Assembly: GCA_024138025.1 (NCBI GenBank)
Contig: JAMXBD010000696.1
Span: 496,001-560,000, forward strand
Reading direction: 5' to 3'
Source of the DNA: Combretum micranthum
Taxonomy: Eukaryota; Streptophyta; Magnoliopsida; Myrtales; Combretaceae
DNA: 64,000 nt
Part shown: in pieces, positions 11,906-24,898 of the stretch
Numbering within the stretch: position 1 is the first letter of the stretch
Layout of the letters: every line of letters begins with the position of its first letter
Notes under the pieces: model-generated
Databases searched by the model: none
The model's input: the letters and a program-made list of their open reading frames with translations, nothing else
What the model was told of the DNA's origin: nothing
Translations under genes and position numbers: made by a program

Positions 11906-13200
11906 TATTTTTCCAAAATTTGATTTATCCTTCTCAAAGACACTTGAAACATATTCATTTGAATTCTTTAAGGTTTATTATTACTCTAAAAATCCGAGGC
12001 CTTGTCAATATCAATTAATTAACCTTTTTCATTATTTTCTTGTTACAATTTAAACTATTAACTTATTTATGCAAATATTTTACATAAATACCCATTTTTA
12101 ACATTAGGGTGAGAGAGGGGAGCCTAGAGAATGTTATTTAGGAATAAGTTGAGAAATGTAAAGAGTCTGAACAACTTTATGTGTTGAAAATCCAAGCTAG
12201 AGTTTTCTATCAAGTATATTAAGTTGAATCAACTATCCAGGTACGTGTATATCTTGCTTGATGCTTATACATGTATGGGATAGAAATTAAAACTGAGTTA
12301 AGTACTAATGGACATTAATGATGAGTGTATTGCTTGTACGTGGTTGTTGGTCATAGGTAGAGTGTCCTAGGTATTATTACAGTATCCTGATTATCCATGT
12401 GTGGCGGTGTCCCAAATAAAGTCATGCATGGAAATGATCTGGGTATATCTAGGTTATAACAAATTCATGGTTATTGGGGAGTCCCTAATAACCAATATAT
12501 ATATATATATATATGTAAATATTTATGCATGATTCGGGATATTGAGTTATCCCTTTGTTAAGTGTTGAGCTAAAAGATAAAGATAATTAAATGGTTATTT
12601 GTTTCATTTATATGATTATGATGCACGTGAGTTGCCATTATTTGGACACACGCATGTGCTTGTTTTTATATCATACTAGGCTTCGACTCACCCTTCATCT
12701 TTTTCAGGTACAGATAGAACCCTTTATGACTTTTGACTTATTTGGATATGATGTTATCATGGCTATAGGGAGGACGTTAGTGGCGAGGATTATACAGTAG
12801 ACTTTTAAACATAAAATGTTAGGTTGCAGGAGATGGAGACTCCTATCTTGATATATGGTTGCCTATTTATGTATTAAGCTAGTGTGTTGGGGCATGGACC
12901 CACCTGTTAGTTTATAGATATGTGTGTGTGTTTAAATGGACCCTATAAGCCATCTGTTACTATTTATATGTAGGAAGTAAGAATTTCTGTCATAGTTGTA
13001 ATGAAATACTTATGTTGTGAATATGGATCTCTAATGTTAATTTGTATGTGTTGGAAGTGTAAATAGTATATATTGTGATAATTAGCAAGTTTTGAGCCTT
13101 TGCATGTCTACATATTATATAGGCAGATGGCAGTTTGTAAATGACCCTAAAATTAAAGCGTTATATTATTACATCTTTATAATCTTTAGGGACATTTTTT
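11906..13200 (+). mobile_element. Possible large LTR remnant of a Ty3/gypsy element
   Basis: ACTCACCCTTCATCTTTTTCAGGTACAG-type sequence near 12690-12720 resembles the U5 region of large plant gypsy LTRs of the Tekay/Del type. A downstream part ends GCGTTATATTATTACA near 13175, similar to the terminal TTACA of such LTRs. A (TA)n run lies at about 12495. The left border and TSD were not found and no internal genes are present. Confidence 0.35.
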
Positions 13201-13399
13201 ATTAATGCACTCTATGCGCATAGGCTTATTTAGATTGTTAGATTTTTATCTGTATCAAATTGGTATCAATTCAGTATTTATTTGATTTGATTAGTTTATG
13301 AGTGAAACTGTCAATTTTTTAGTAAAATTATCAGTTTTTCAATGGCATCATATATGTGTCAATTTAGTAACAGTTCGGTTTAAAAACAATACCGAAATG

Positions 13400-15120
13400 A
13401 TACCAAAACAATGAAACAAAATTCCTTACCATTCCATTCCTTAAATTCATTCTATTTTATATGATTCACATCTACCAAACGTGACATTAGTTTTATCTGC
13501 ATAGCGTAAGAGGCATAAGTGATGTAACTAAAATGGTAAAGGAATTGCAATTTGCTCAAAATATTAGTGAGTTTAATGCAGAAATGCTTGAGTAACTAAC
13601 AATTAAATAGGGCCTTTAAGATGGCCATTGTTGGTAGAAACTAATGCCATAAATATTATCTAGTCTCTACGATCTTGTTTGGTTTGAGAAAAAATATTCT
13701 TTAGAAAATATTTTCTATTTGTCATGCCAAAAGCATTTATTTAAGTTAAAAAACTTTTCCCTTATGAAGGAAAACCTACACTTTTAAAGGGGGAAGTCGT
13801 CACAAAAATACACACTAATAAATAATACTTTATTTAAACACTATACTATGTCATTTTGATATACTTTGACAAATTACAACGAAACATATAAAGATATGTC
13901 ATGTCCAATATATATATATATATGTTCAATAAAAAAAAAAAACATTTTTACCTAAGTAGGAATTTCCCTTAAGATAAATAAAACCTAATGTCACGTTTAG
14001 TATGCGGGAATGAACCCAAAATCAAAAAGTGATTCTGGGTTTAATTCTCATTCTTGTATTTGGATATATATTTAAAATTTGAAATCGCGATTTCTAGGAA
14101 TCAACAATCCTGACTTTGGGGGAAATTCAATTTTGCCTTTGAAAAGATGAGATTGTGATTTTGTCCTCAATATAATTATTACAACAATTATATTTTTTAT
14201 CCTCTAAGATATTTATTATCCACATTTATTACTGAGGGTATTTTTGATAAATAACTTGTTTATTTCATTTCATGTATGTATCCAAACAAACAAATTGGAA
14301 TCATCATTCTGCTACTTATTCCATTCCATGCCATTCCTCTTGTCACATCTGGTGTGTAAGAATAAACCCATAACAAAATCATGATTTCGAGTTTTATTCT
14401 CACTCTTATGTTTGGATGCACTTTTTAAAGTCAATATCATGAATCTCAAGAATTAATGATTCTAGCATTGAGAGAGAATTCGATTTCGTATTCAATTCCA
14501 TTCTTCTTAATGATTACTATTACATCACATTTGGTACACTAGAATGAAATTGAATGGAATCAAAGGAATGAGATAGATTAAACAAGGAAATAACAAATCC
14601 ATTTTTATGCTTTGATATATTCACGGAATGGAATGATTATGTAATATGATTTGTTAAAAATACCCTTCTTAATAAATGTATATAATAAATGTGTGTAGGA
14701 TAAAAATGTAATGAAAACAATAACCATTAATAGAAATGAAATGGAATTGCAATTCCGACTTTTAGAAGGCAAAATCGAATTCCTCGTACAAGTCATAAGC
14801 ATTGATTTTTAAGAACCACGATTCCAATTTATGAAAACGCTTCCAAGCATTGGGAAAAGGAATGGAAGCTAAAATCGCAATTCCATTACGATCTACTCTA
14901 GGTACCAAACATGTTGTAGTTATTTTTTTATCCTCTTATACATGTATTATTCACATGTAATACTAAGGATATTTTTTTATAAATATCATATCAATTCTAT
15001 TCCTCCATGATATACCAAAAAAAGAAATATATTTAGCATTTCACCACTCATTCAATTTCATTCCATTTCTCACATTCCAATCTATTCTATTCCAAATGAT
15101 TTTTGCATAATAAACATGAA
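13400..15120. mobile_element. Cluster of one MITE family (GGTA...GGAATGAA-type ends)
   Basis: At least three related insertions lie head to tail or nested. One starts near 13984 (CACGTTTAGTATGCGGGAATG), one near 14342, and one spans 14523-14910, where CACATTTGGTACACTAGAATG on the left mirrors TAGGTACCAAACATG on the right. A right-end-like motif also sits at 13425-13490. Another copy occurs at 60.99-61.35 kb. The body contains repeated GGAATGGAAT and CGCGATTTC-like motifs. There is no coding capacity. Confidence 0.6.
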
Positions 15121-16411
15121 ATCATTCAAATCCAACATACCAAGCATAACATAAGAGTATATCATCAACAACAAATGCACAAGATGAATACAAGCGTAAC
15201 ATAAAAGTATATCATTGACAATCGCACAAGACTTGATGAAATAAACCTTTAGTTCATGAAAATATAATTATAGACACATTAACTTAAGGATATTTCAATT
15301 GTAAATATTTCAAGGGCTGCTCATAAAAACTAACAAAATGGTATTAGACTTAGCTCAAATCACTTATGGGGAAGATACAAGATCCACCGTTGAATCTTAC
15401 ATAAAGTTGTAGATGTTGTATAGATAGAAAAAGCGATCGTTATGGTAAGTAAGTGATTTAACCCAAGTAGATCCCACCAAACAACTAATCTGTTCTGCTC
15501 AAACAATTATTCATTTATTTTTTTCACACCCCAGAAATTTACCTTGTATGGTGTTTGTTTTTGGTTAATGAAAAGTGAAGTTTGTAACTTAGGGAAGAAT
15601 GCCATCAGAAACCAACTGATAATTAGTTAATGATCTAAGTCTTTAGTAACAAGCGCGTACATGCTGCAAATTACAGCAACCAATACAACTTTTTACATTT
15701 ACCATTTCGATTGAGGACCTGACATGAAATCAAACCGTATCGGCGCAAAACTGGCAAAAGATGGTAGGCACAGTTGTCTGCATCCACGGGCCCAATATGT
15801 TCTAATCATGCAATGCACAGAGCACAAGTAGCTTTCTCTCACCAAATTCACAAAAATTTCTAAGACATCAAAGAAAGAAGGAATCTGCAAATCCTCTAGC
15901 TGATGATAAAATGCAGAAAAATAGTTTTACGAGAAGCCATTGAACTGTCGATATCATCGGAAAATAAATGTATTGTATCTCTGCTGTTTTCTTCCTTACT
16001 AGAATCTATTGGGATACGGTTACGCGCGCAAAAGAGAAAAATTCCATTATGTGAAATCAGCACGCTGCTAATATTGAGTGTTTCCTTTATTTCCAAGGAT
16101 GAAAGCAAAGATACACAACTGCAGGGAAAAAGAAGACTAAATTACATTCTCTCAAGCTGCTTCCGTCGTCCCACCATATCGTTTGTAAAGGAAGAACCAG
16201 ATGAATTGGTTTTGCAGCTGATTACACCATTGAAAAACTTTTGTGCCACTGCCATCTATATTGGAAATATAATTTTGAAAAATAATCCAAATAGAGCCTA
16301 TCTTGGCAAAATTGGGATTTTCTATCATAAACAAGTTCAGCCGCATGGTAATCTATCCTGACAACAGATGAGAGAATTCATCTTTCAAGCATATGTGGGA
16401 TTTGGTCTTAA
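15121..16411. other. Intergenic and 3' flank of ribosomal protein L3 gene
   Basis: The L3 3' UTR should lie just left of 16412 on the minus strand. A 152-codon plus-strand open frame (15903-16361) lies here, but I see no domain in it and it is probably chance or antisense to UTR. Confidence 0.4.
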
Positions 16412-19400
16412 TCATTCTGCCAACATGAATGGATCAACGTCTCCCAAATCAGCAATTAAGGGTTCCAAATTCTCAGCATCTTCATCTTCTACAGGAAAAT
16501 AGGTGGGAAAAGGCAGTTGCGATACATCCGGTTTCTTGTACACAGCATCTTTTATAAATACATAGCTTCCTTCGGCACCTGGAACCTGCAAATGGATGAT
16601 CTCAGAAAACCATATAGCAATGGATGGTGCAGCATGTACTTGGTTTCTATCCCTCTAATCATCAAGATATGTAAGTAGAATACCATTTGTAAGTGCTCTA
16701 CCAAGTACAGAGTCAACTCTTAGGAACTGTTTAGACAGCCAAACAGAGAGATGGAGACATACCTGGCCTCTGACCCACATCATGTTCCTCGCAGGGTCTA
16801 TTTTATAGACCCATGCATTTTTAACAGTCCGTTGTTTTCCACCCATGCGACCAGGCATCTTCTTGCCTTTGAATACCTGCCAATATCACATATAAATATT
16901 ACAAATGAGGGCAAATTACCATGCTGGCAAAAGGTAGGCATTCTGCTCCAATGATCTGAGCAAATATATCCAGTACACCAGGAAAAAGCCAAAAAAAATT
17001 AATCCACCAAGGCACGATGTTCTCCAGAAAAGGAGACTGTTAATTGTTACAGAATAAGGTATCATTAGACAAAATTGAGCTTAATGTAAAAGAATTTAAC
17101 AAGTAAACCATTGAACTTTTTATTTATTGTAAAGAAAAAAACAATAGCTCCCAAGTCTCACAGTGGAATTTAGCATTCTTTTCATGCAGGGAGAGAGAGA
17201 GAAAACTTAAACAGGAACAACAACAGAAAAGCTTCAGTAATCCTCTGTACAGCTGTACAGTTCCCCCCAGGCAACCACCAAGAAAAAGCATGGACAAAAT
17301 AAAAGAGTACTTTAATGAGATCAAAACCACCATGGTTAATCCTTTTTTTTTTTTTGGGTTAAATCATGGTTAATTTAAAATTGGTGAGAAGTTCCTCACA
17401 GTTCAATTGGAACAATGGAGATCATACTGGTAATTTCCAAAAAATATGAAAAGTGTTATCACTATCAGTGTGACATCTCTGCATAAAACAAACAACAGGA
17501 AAAGCACCATTTTAACACAAAATTTTTTTACCATTCAGGTAGAATATACCTTGCCAGGAGCATCCCTCTGACCAGTAGAACCGATACTTCGATGTGATAG
17601 TGATGCACCATGAGATGCAGGCATTCCTTTGAATCCATGTCTTTTCATACCACCCTAGAAACCAAACAAGTCAGATAAGGAGGCCCAAGCTGAAGTAAAT
17701 TAAATAATTTATTATTACTGTAATAAATGGAAAGATTTTTTTTAATTCAAATGCCAGTAACATCAAGACCAGTTTTCCTTTCAGCTTATCAAAGGAATGG
17801 TTCCATAGCTCACATTTTCACAAAAATACTCAAAGGGAAAGGAATGGGAATGTATTAAATTACCATCAACATATCTCATCAACTGATTGTTTTCTTTATC
17901 CAAGCTTCTCAATAAACTATGCCCAATAAAGCATAATTCCCCATTCCCCAATGTAACTAATCACTTCTAATTAAAGAATCAGACTCCATAATCATATTGA
18001 TAAAAACTGAAGGTGCTGATGTTGAGATCCTTCGACAGGTTATCTAAGACCAAAAAGAACAATAATTTGAAAAATATCACAGCAAAACTTTGTTATAGCA
18101 CTTACATTATGCATAAGAATAAAGGCGCAAACCACATTACCCGTAACCTTAAGCAGTAATCACATAAAAAAAACAACAAAGAGAAATAAGAAGAAGAAGT
18201 TTACCTGGAATCCTTTCCCTCTTGTGATTCCTGTCACATCTACATATTGTCCTGGGACAAAATGTCGAACACCAATTTCTGCACCAACTGGTAGAAGTGC
18301 GTCTTCAGTCACCGGAAACTCCCTCAATTTCCTCTTCATTGGAACACCTTGAGCTCTAAAATGACCAACTTCCGGTTTTGTCAAATGTTTCTCTTTCTTC
18401 TGTCCGCAACCAATCTGACTAACACAGCAGAAAACACCTTTATACACTTAAAACGGTACATTGAAAAAGTATCTCAAGCAAGAAACCAACCATTAATTAC
18501 CAATCAAATATTACTAAACATAGGAAGATTTAAGAAATAAACCTACTTCTCTCTTTCTCTAATTTCCAACAACTAAAGGGGTAGTAAAGGGCAGCAAAAT
18601 AGTAAGATTGTAGAATGTTCCCTATAATAACTATTTATGTGTAAAATCAGTCAAGCCAAATGAAAGTAGTTAAAAGTACTTTAAATTTCTAAGCAAAATA
18701 ATCAGCATAAGAACTAACGTTGACTGCCAGGTTAATTTACTGTAACATAATCAATTGACATCTAGTAAGCAGTTCCTAGCTAATATGGGACACATTCATA
18801 TAATCAAAAACTTCAACACCAACCCGACAAAAAAATTTAGAGAAAATTACAGTTTTACATTGAATCGCCATTATTTTTTCCCCTCCTTTGGGGGGTTTGG
18901 TTGGGGGGATCGCATGGTTGGGGTTAAAGCTGGCTAGACACTGTTTGTCCAAACTTGTAGCTATATTTAAACACTTATGCTGCTTCTATTTTCCCCCCCT
19001 TTTTCTGGTAGATAAACTACAAGTTTTTGGATATATCCAGCTTATTTCACTTTTCTTAGCTTCAATCTCCGCCTACAAATACGAATACCAAAGAACACTG
19101 ACATCTGTTAACATACGTAGTATAATGCTTCAAAACAAGTGAGCAAAAGTGTGGAATTGTTAAAACAATGCCCACCAATAAGAAACTGAACATAGTAATT
19201 CTAAGCTCAAAACCGCTTCTATTTCACATAGAGAATCATTCAATATCCAATATCTCATAAATACTTAAACCAATAACCTGTCATCGGTGCATATTAACAA
19301 AAAGTCTAAAAACCATGATAACAACTAATGACCAGTCATATGACAATCCTAAGATTAAGCAGATAACAAGAACCCCCATTTCCTCAGCATAATTCACCTC

Positions 19401-20114
19401 TAATTTTCTCAACACTAAACAAACTTGATTGGCCCAAAAGCTCTTAAAAATTGGCGAGCCAAATGCATCCTTGGAACCCCCAGTAGAATCAGCAATCTCC
19501 AAACCCAGATTTAACATGTTAAGAAAGTCTGCTCCAAATTTAACCCCATTAGAAACAGAAAAAAAAAAAAAAAAACGAATTCAAAAGCTCAATTAAAACA
19601 TGGTACAAGGATAATGACACCACAGCACGAACTAATAATTTTTCTCTAACTCCACCCTGCTCGTTTTGCAACTGTCTCGAATCGCCACCCAAAAGCAAAC
19701 TTAAAATATTTCAAGCATAACATTGGTTTCCTTAAAAGATAAATTCTGGGTATTATAAAATCCTCGTACCTGTAAGCTAAAAAACCCTTCTTTCTCAACA
19801 GTTTTGACCTGTGTAACGATATTATCATCAACCCACAATACCGAAACAGGGACTCTAGCACCCCATTTATCCCAAACGGCCGTCATTCCACATTTAAGCG
19901 CGATGACCCCAGTACGCTTTGATCCCGGGGTCATCACGCCGGGTCTCGCTTCGATAACCCGAGAGATTGAATTCGACTCGAAGTTAACATCTTCATGAAC
20001 CACTGCCTCTGCAGTGAAGAATCTGGTAAAGGAGTGGATACTAGAGTTTGATGATGGGTTGATTAGAGTTAGGGCTCGGAACCGAGAAATGAGGCCTCTC
20101 GATAAGGCCAACAT
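16412..20114 (-). CDS. RPL3P: Organellar (mitochondrial/plastid) 50S ribosomal protein L3, five exons
   Basis: Bacterial-type uL3 for organellar ribosomes. Exons on the minus strand are 20114-19770, 18414-18205, 17654-17550, 16876-16763 and 16585-16412. All junctions are GT-AG and phase 0, giving 315 residues ending ...DVDPFMLAE. Exon 1 holds an N-terminal targeting region, then [14 protein letters not shown], the L3 start signature. Exon 2 carries [15 protein letters not shown] and [11 protein letters not shown]. Exon 3 carries GGMKRHGF and [16 protein letters not shown]. Exon 4 holds KMPGRMGG and the [10 protein letters not shown] region. L3 binds 23S rRNA early in large-subunit assembly and its loop approaches the peptidyl transferase centre. 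Its match in Arabidopsis is the organellar L3 next to CRSH. Dual or single organelle targeting is not decided by the sequence. Confidence 0.93.
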
Positions 20115-20142
20115 GGTAAGAAAGTGGGTTAGGGGTTGGGAC

Positions 20143-20156
20143 TAGGGTTAGGGTTT
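20143..20156 (-). promoter_or_regulatory. Telo-box in leader/promoter of ribosomal protein L3
   Basis: Read on the minus strand this is AAACCCTAACCCTA, about 30 bases upstream of the L3 start codon. Telo-boxes (AAACCCTAA) are a known feature of plant ribosomal-protein gene promoters. A further AAACCCTA-like motif lies near 20276. Confidence 0.65.
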
Positions 20157-20341
20157 CAAGCCGGAGATAGTGGTTAGAGGTCAGATATGGAAAATGAGAG
20201 AATTTAGAAGTGGAAAAGATCAAGGGAATGGGTTTTGGGTTTAGCGAGAGAGAGAAAGAGAGAGGAGGTCAGTGTAGGGTTTTAGGGGAAGAAGAAGAAG
20301 AAGTAAGATTGGGAACGTGTCTGCACGTTGACATAGTTGAA

Positions 20342-20347
20342 AGCCCA
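20342..20347 (-). promoter_or_regulatory. Site II element (TGGGCT) upstream of L3
   Basis: Reads TGGGCT on the minus strand, 228 bases upstream of the start codon. Site II motifs (TGGGCC/T) paired with telo-boxes are typical of plant translation and mitochondrial genes. Only one copy is seen. Confidence 0.45.
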
Positions 20348-21934
20348 ATTTATGGTTTAGGCTTGCTGCAGCTAGGTGTGGTTTTATATTATGACCTTGC
20401 GTTTAGTAGTATTTATATTTTGAAAAAAATTATAAAATTTTCACTGGGATAAAATAATCTTAACTTTAAGTAATAAAACATCGTCTCTCAAAGAAACGAG
20501 ATCATATGTATATGACCTCATTACGAGGTCTAAAATAAATAAAAGGATCTCGTCTCTTGAAAAAACGATATTAAAATAATCATCTCTACCCCCTTCCCCT
20601 CGTCGTATTTCATATCTCGCTCCTTATTATATTAGTCAATCTAAAAAATTGTAACCTATCAAAATAGTGTACAATCAGTTGCATAAATCATTAACGACAT
20701 CCATCACAAGGTAATAATTTCCAAACTACATAATCCAACCATAACAATTTTCCTAAACCATATCCATCCAACTACAACGGTATTCCAAAACCCTTCATCG
20801 CCAACGTAATAAAGAACTCATAAAACATTATATAAAGATGTTTGCATAAAAATGGTTGCAATATTGTTCAATTAATTACATTAAAAATAAATATAAGTAA
20901 AATCTAATCTACTCCTACATGGTCCGCTTCCCTCGTATCCGCTTGATAAAAGTCTAACGGCATGGCATAGGCTGATGTAAACCCTGCTAAAGATGCATTA
21001 TAGATGGATCAACATGTATGAGTGTGTCATCCCCATCTCCACCACTAACATTGCACTAGTGAAATGGGACAGGGTTTGGATCCACCTAAGTGAGTCCTTC
21101 CTCTATATCATATGGCGGTGATGGTTGCCTTTTATGTGGAGCTCCAATGGTATGGATCTCTGCATATGAGATGATTGGCATCGAGGTGTTCGGCAAATGA
21201 GCAGATGATGATGATGATGATGATGGACCAGACAAATTATGCTGAACACGTGAAGGGTCAGGTTCGTCATGGTGTACATACAGAGGCAAAGGCTTATCTT
21301 TGATGTATGCAGCTCTATACCGGCTTCACTCTTGCTCCTGACCTTGTCCCCATCCCCGCCCTCGCCTTTCTCTGTATGGTGTATGTATCTATACTGGTTG
21401 AGGCCAAGGTTGTGGGTTATCCTCACTACTAATGATATCAGGTGCAGGTGCTGGATCATTGATATTAAGTCCCATGAATTCATCTATTATATGAATAACA
21501 TCTTGTGCGGTGCTAGGAGTGTCGTTGGGTGGCATATCGAGGGCTTAATAAATGATCTTTAGTGTTGAACCGCATCCCAACCTTGAATTCATCACCAAAG
21601 CTCTAATTTCCAACCAATGTGGTTAGACCCGGACCAGACATTAACCTGAATATATTAGGGGGTCAGAGATCGAAGGGTATAATTGGGGTTGAATCAGTGT
21701 CAATAAAAAATAAATTTTTAAGTTATATAATTCAATAAAACAAGTCAAATATTTTTAAAAAGTAAACAATAACATTAAATTAATTATATATTCAATTATT
21801 ATACATATCTTATCTTATATTTAATTAATTAATTAACGTGCCCAACATATAATGTCTAGTTAATTATTTATATTTTTTGGTACACTTACGAACCTCAATC
21901 TGTTTTAGCCACATAACCAACATCGTCATCATCA

Positions 21935-21990
21935 CCCCCCCCCCCCCCCCCCCTCTCTCTCTCTCTTCTCTCTCTCTCTCTCCTCTCTCA

Positions 21991-22032
<42 letters not shown>
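21935..22032. repeat. Compound microsatellite (C)n(CT)n(CA)n
   Basis: About 19 C are followed by about 40 bases of CT-rich repeat and then about 18 CA units. It lies inside the TIR element. Confidence 0.95.
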
Positions 22033-22036
<4 letters not shown>

Positions 22037-22806
22037 CATCCAAAAGAAGCCATACTAGAAACAAAATCTAAGGTCGTATTACCATTGTCTGAGAACTCAA
22101 AACGTAAAGTAAAAACTAAAAGCAAAGCATTCTCCGATACTAGTACAAGTGGAGCCTTAAAGTTGATGCGGGTTGGAAAATGAAAACTAAAGAGAAAGAG
22201 GATATCAAATCTCTAGGTTCTCCTCATTTTAAAAGTTTTAAATCTAGCACTTTTTGTTTTTTTTTTTTTTTCAATTAGCTACATTCCGACTCGGAGGACT
22301 TACCTAGGTTAGCCGGTTCACGATTGAATCGACCAGGTCATTCGGCTTTAGCCTGTTCAATCCAAAACCAGTTTGCTAGCAAGAACTGGACTACTTTAAG
22401 GGCCAGTTCCGATTGAAACAGATGGAATTAGTCGGTCCCGTCTAGTTTTGACAACTTTGTTTCCAACACTTTTCTTGGTCATTATCAAATGCAGCATATC
22501 TACTACCTACATCAATGATGAAAAAAGGTACTAGCATTGAGCTCCTTATTGCATCAACATTTGTAATAGCCACGAAACGGTGCTAGTCATTATCCTTATG
22601 TTGTATATCGATAGCAATTACTTGTTGGGACAAACCTTTTATAGAATCATTTCTATCACCATCATAGTCGTCACTGGATTCATTTATTGATGAGTCTTAC
22701 ATCATATTAGTATCATGACCACAATTCTAGTCAGGTGCACTTATTTCAAAGTTACCCACTTGAACCTATGGGCTAATTATTGGTTGAATTGGAGTTGAGT
22801 TTGAAT

Positions 22807-23166
22807 CTACCTACCCTGGGCTACCAACATTTCCATCAAGGCCCATGGCACCCATAAGTGCCTGTGGCAAATCCTTTTCAAATATTGGACATATACAGTT
22901 ACTGGGCCTTTTGTGTATACCAACATCTCTAATGTAGTATAATCATTAGTTTTTGGAACAATATCATGACGTAGCGTCCTATCTCTAATAGTTATCCTAT
23001 GATACAGCTCAACCTGATGTGTAGACCTATTTACCTTAAATTTACTACAAACAGTGTTTAGTATTGGCTCATACGTAGAGTTCCTACAAACTCTGACCAT
23101 AACAACTGGCTGCCTATCATAACTAATACCTCCATTCCCTTCCACGATGTTGCCATGACAATTCAA
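22807..23166 (-). pseudogene. MULE-type transposase N-terminal region, remnant
   Basis: This 119-codon open stretch lacks the rest of a transposase. Its pattern of a GG-containing strand, then a TVCSKFKV helix, a VELYHRI strand and a TLEMLVY...PVTVYVQ end resembles the N-terminal domain of plant MuDR-related proteins. No DDE, zinc-finger or SWIM region was recognised nearby. Adjacent sequence 21086-21562 has only short frames. Confidence 0.4.
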
Positions 23167-24035
23167 TATGAACTTGGCATCACCTATCCTATTAGCTCAT
23201 AAAAATAAGTTGAATGCATGAAATGTGATCATAAGTTATGAATTGCGCTTTCCTAATATCGAACATGTTTACTAATGCTAGTTTATCCATATCATTTTTA
23301 TCAAATATCTCATTGATGTGGCTTCTAATATCATTAGACATGACCAAAGTGTACGATATATAATAATACATGATTTTATAATTTGATTCCTAAATTCTAA
23401 AAGTATACAGTAACATTAAAATTAAAGCATACAGTGTCCACATCCCAGCACTAATAACATATATAAACATAAAAATCACATTACCACTCCACAATACAGT
23501 TCATGTGACAAATAACATATAATGTTGCTTCAACATTTAGAAAAACAAAATCCAACAACATATACAATACCCAAAAATTTATAATGCAACATCAATAATC
23601 ATGAAAAGACGAGCTCAAGAAGCTTACCTACGAAGTTCGTGCATCCTTGATGATTAAGGGGTTAATCAGTTGATTTTTGCACGATTTGATATCTATATGA
23701 CACTTGGTGATCGAAATTTCCCAATATCTCCTGCTAATTTAATGCTTCAAAGGTGCTGCAATTGAGGAATTAGGGTCAGGGTTTATGGGCAACTCAATTG
23801 GGAGTTTGCACAAGAGGTTCGAATGGGGAAGAAGAAGAAGATGGGCGGCAAAATAGCCCAACAATCTCATCTCTTTTGAAAGAGACAAAATCCTCCATTT
23901 TTTTTGATCCCCTCTCTTGAAGAGTCGTGATCAGGCACTTGTGAACTCGTCTCTTTAAGAGACAAGGTCATATTGCCTAAAACTGAAATTATTTTCATCT
24001 TCGTGACATTTTTGTAATTTTTTAAAAATATATAA

Positions 24036-24898
24036 ATATTATTTTTTTTCCTTTTCCCTTATATTAATAATACTATAACAAATTAGGGACATTTGTTCTT
24101 TTTTCATTGGCTGATTAGATAAATTTAATAATATTACGTTTTAACGTGAAAAACCCAAATATCCCTAATTTATTATTAACGTAAAGTGACAAAATATAGA
24201 TTATATATTTATCAAAATTTGATTTAGGTCACTTAATTATCAAAATATTAAGACACGGGTTATATATTTGTTAAAAATCAAAACTACTGAAAATAAGTAA
24301 ACAAAATAATTACTAGTACCCGATCTAACTGTCATGTATGGTACTGCCACTCCTAGATGAGCTAATTTGGATAGTGAGAACATATCACTTGTTTGTACTA
24401 TAATACAAGTGATATTTTTATAATTACATCTATGTTTATATTTATGTTATTCTATAGATGCTATTTTGTTGGTTTCTAAATTTTTGATAAATTATTTTAT
24501 AAGTTAATATGTTACATAATATATTTAAGATAGAATATTTTTAAGTAAATTTATGTAATAATTATATTACTATAGATATTATATGCAAAACACGTAAAGT
24601 TCACGAGATTACTTAAAGTTTAATACTCTTTTATAGTTTACTCTCTAGTTTATTCGCGTTCCCATTATGCAACAACGTGATTCCGTACGACTTCCAATCC
24701 ATTTGTTTTAGGTAAATATTAGCTATGTTATGCTTTTAAGAGCAGAACCTGAAAACTAATTGAGAGTAGATTATACCAAGTTTGTTTTGTATAGAATTCT
24801 ATTAGCGAGATTATATATTTCTATTTTCTATAGTTATTAATAATTGTATATATATTTGTTAAATATGTGATATGATATATATATATATATATATATCG
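24036..24898. other. AT-rich spacer, nothing recognised
   Basis: A (TA)n run at about 24872-24894 directly abuts the next TIR element and was probably its insertion site. Confidence 0.45.

Larger units (their letters stand above)
20411..24035. mobile_element. Large TIR element (about 3.6 kb), probably Mutator-like, degenerate
   Basis: The ends are inverted repeats over roughly 100 bp. The left has ATTTATATTTTGAAAAAAAT ... TCGTCTCTCAAAGAAACGAG. The reverse complement of the right has ATTTATATATTTTTAAAAAA ... TTGTCTCTTAAAGAGACGAG. The GTCTCTTAAAGAGAC palindrome recurs inside both ends. A protein remnant of MULE N-terminal type lies inside at 22807-23166. A compound microsatellite sits near 21.95 kb. 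No clear 9-bp TSD was found. Confidence 0.55.

Noticed and set aside
15903..16361. 152-codon plus-strand open frame downstream of L3
   Set aside because: No domain, signal or splice context; overlaps the expected L3 3' UTR on the other strand and a competing minus-strand frame, so likely chance.
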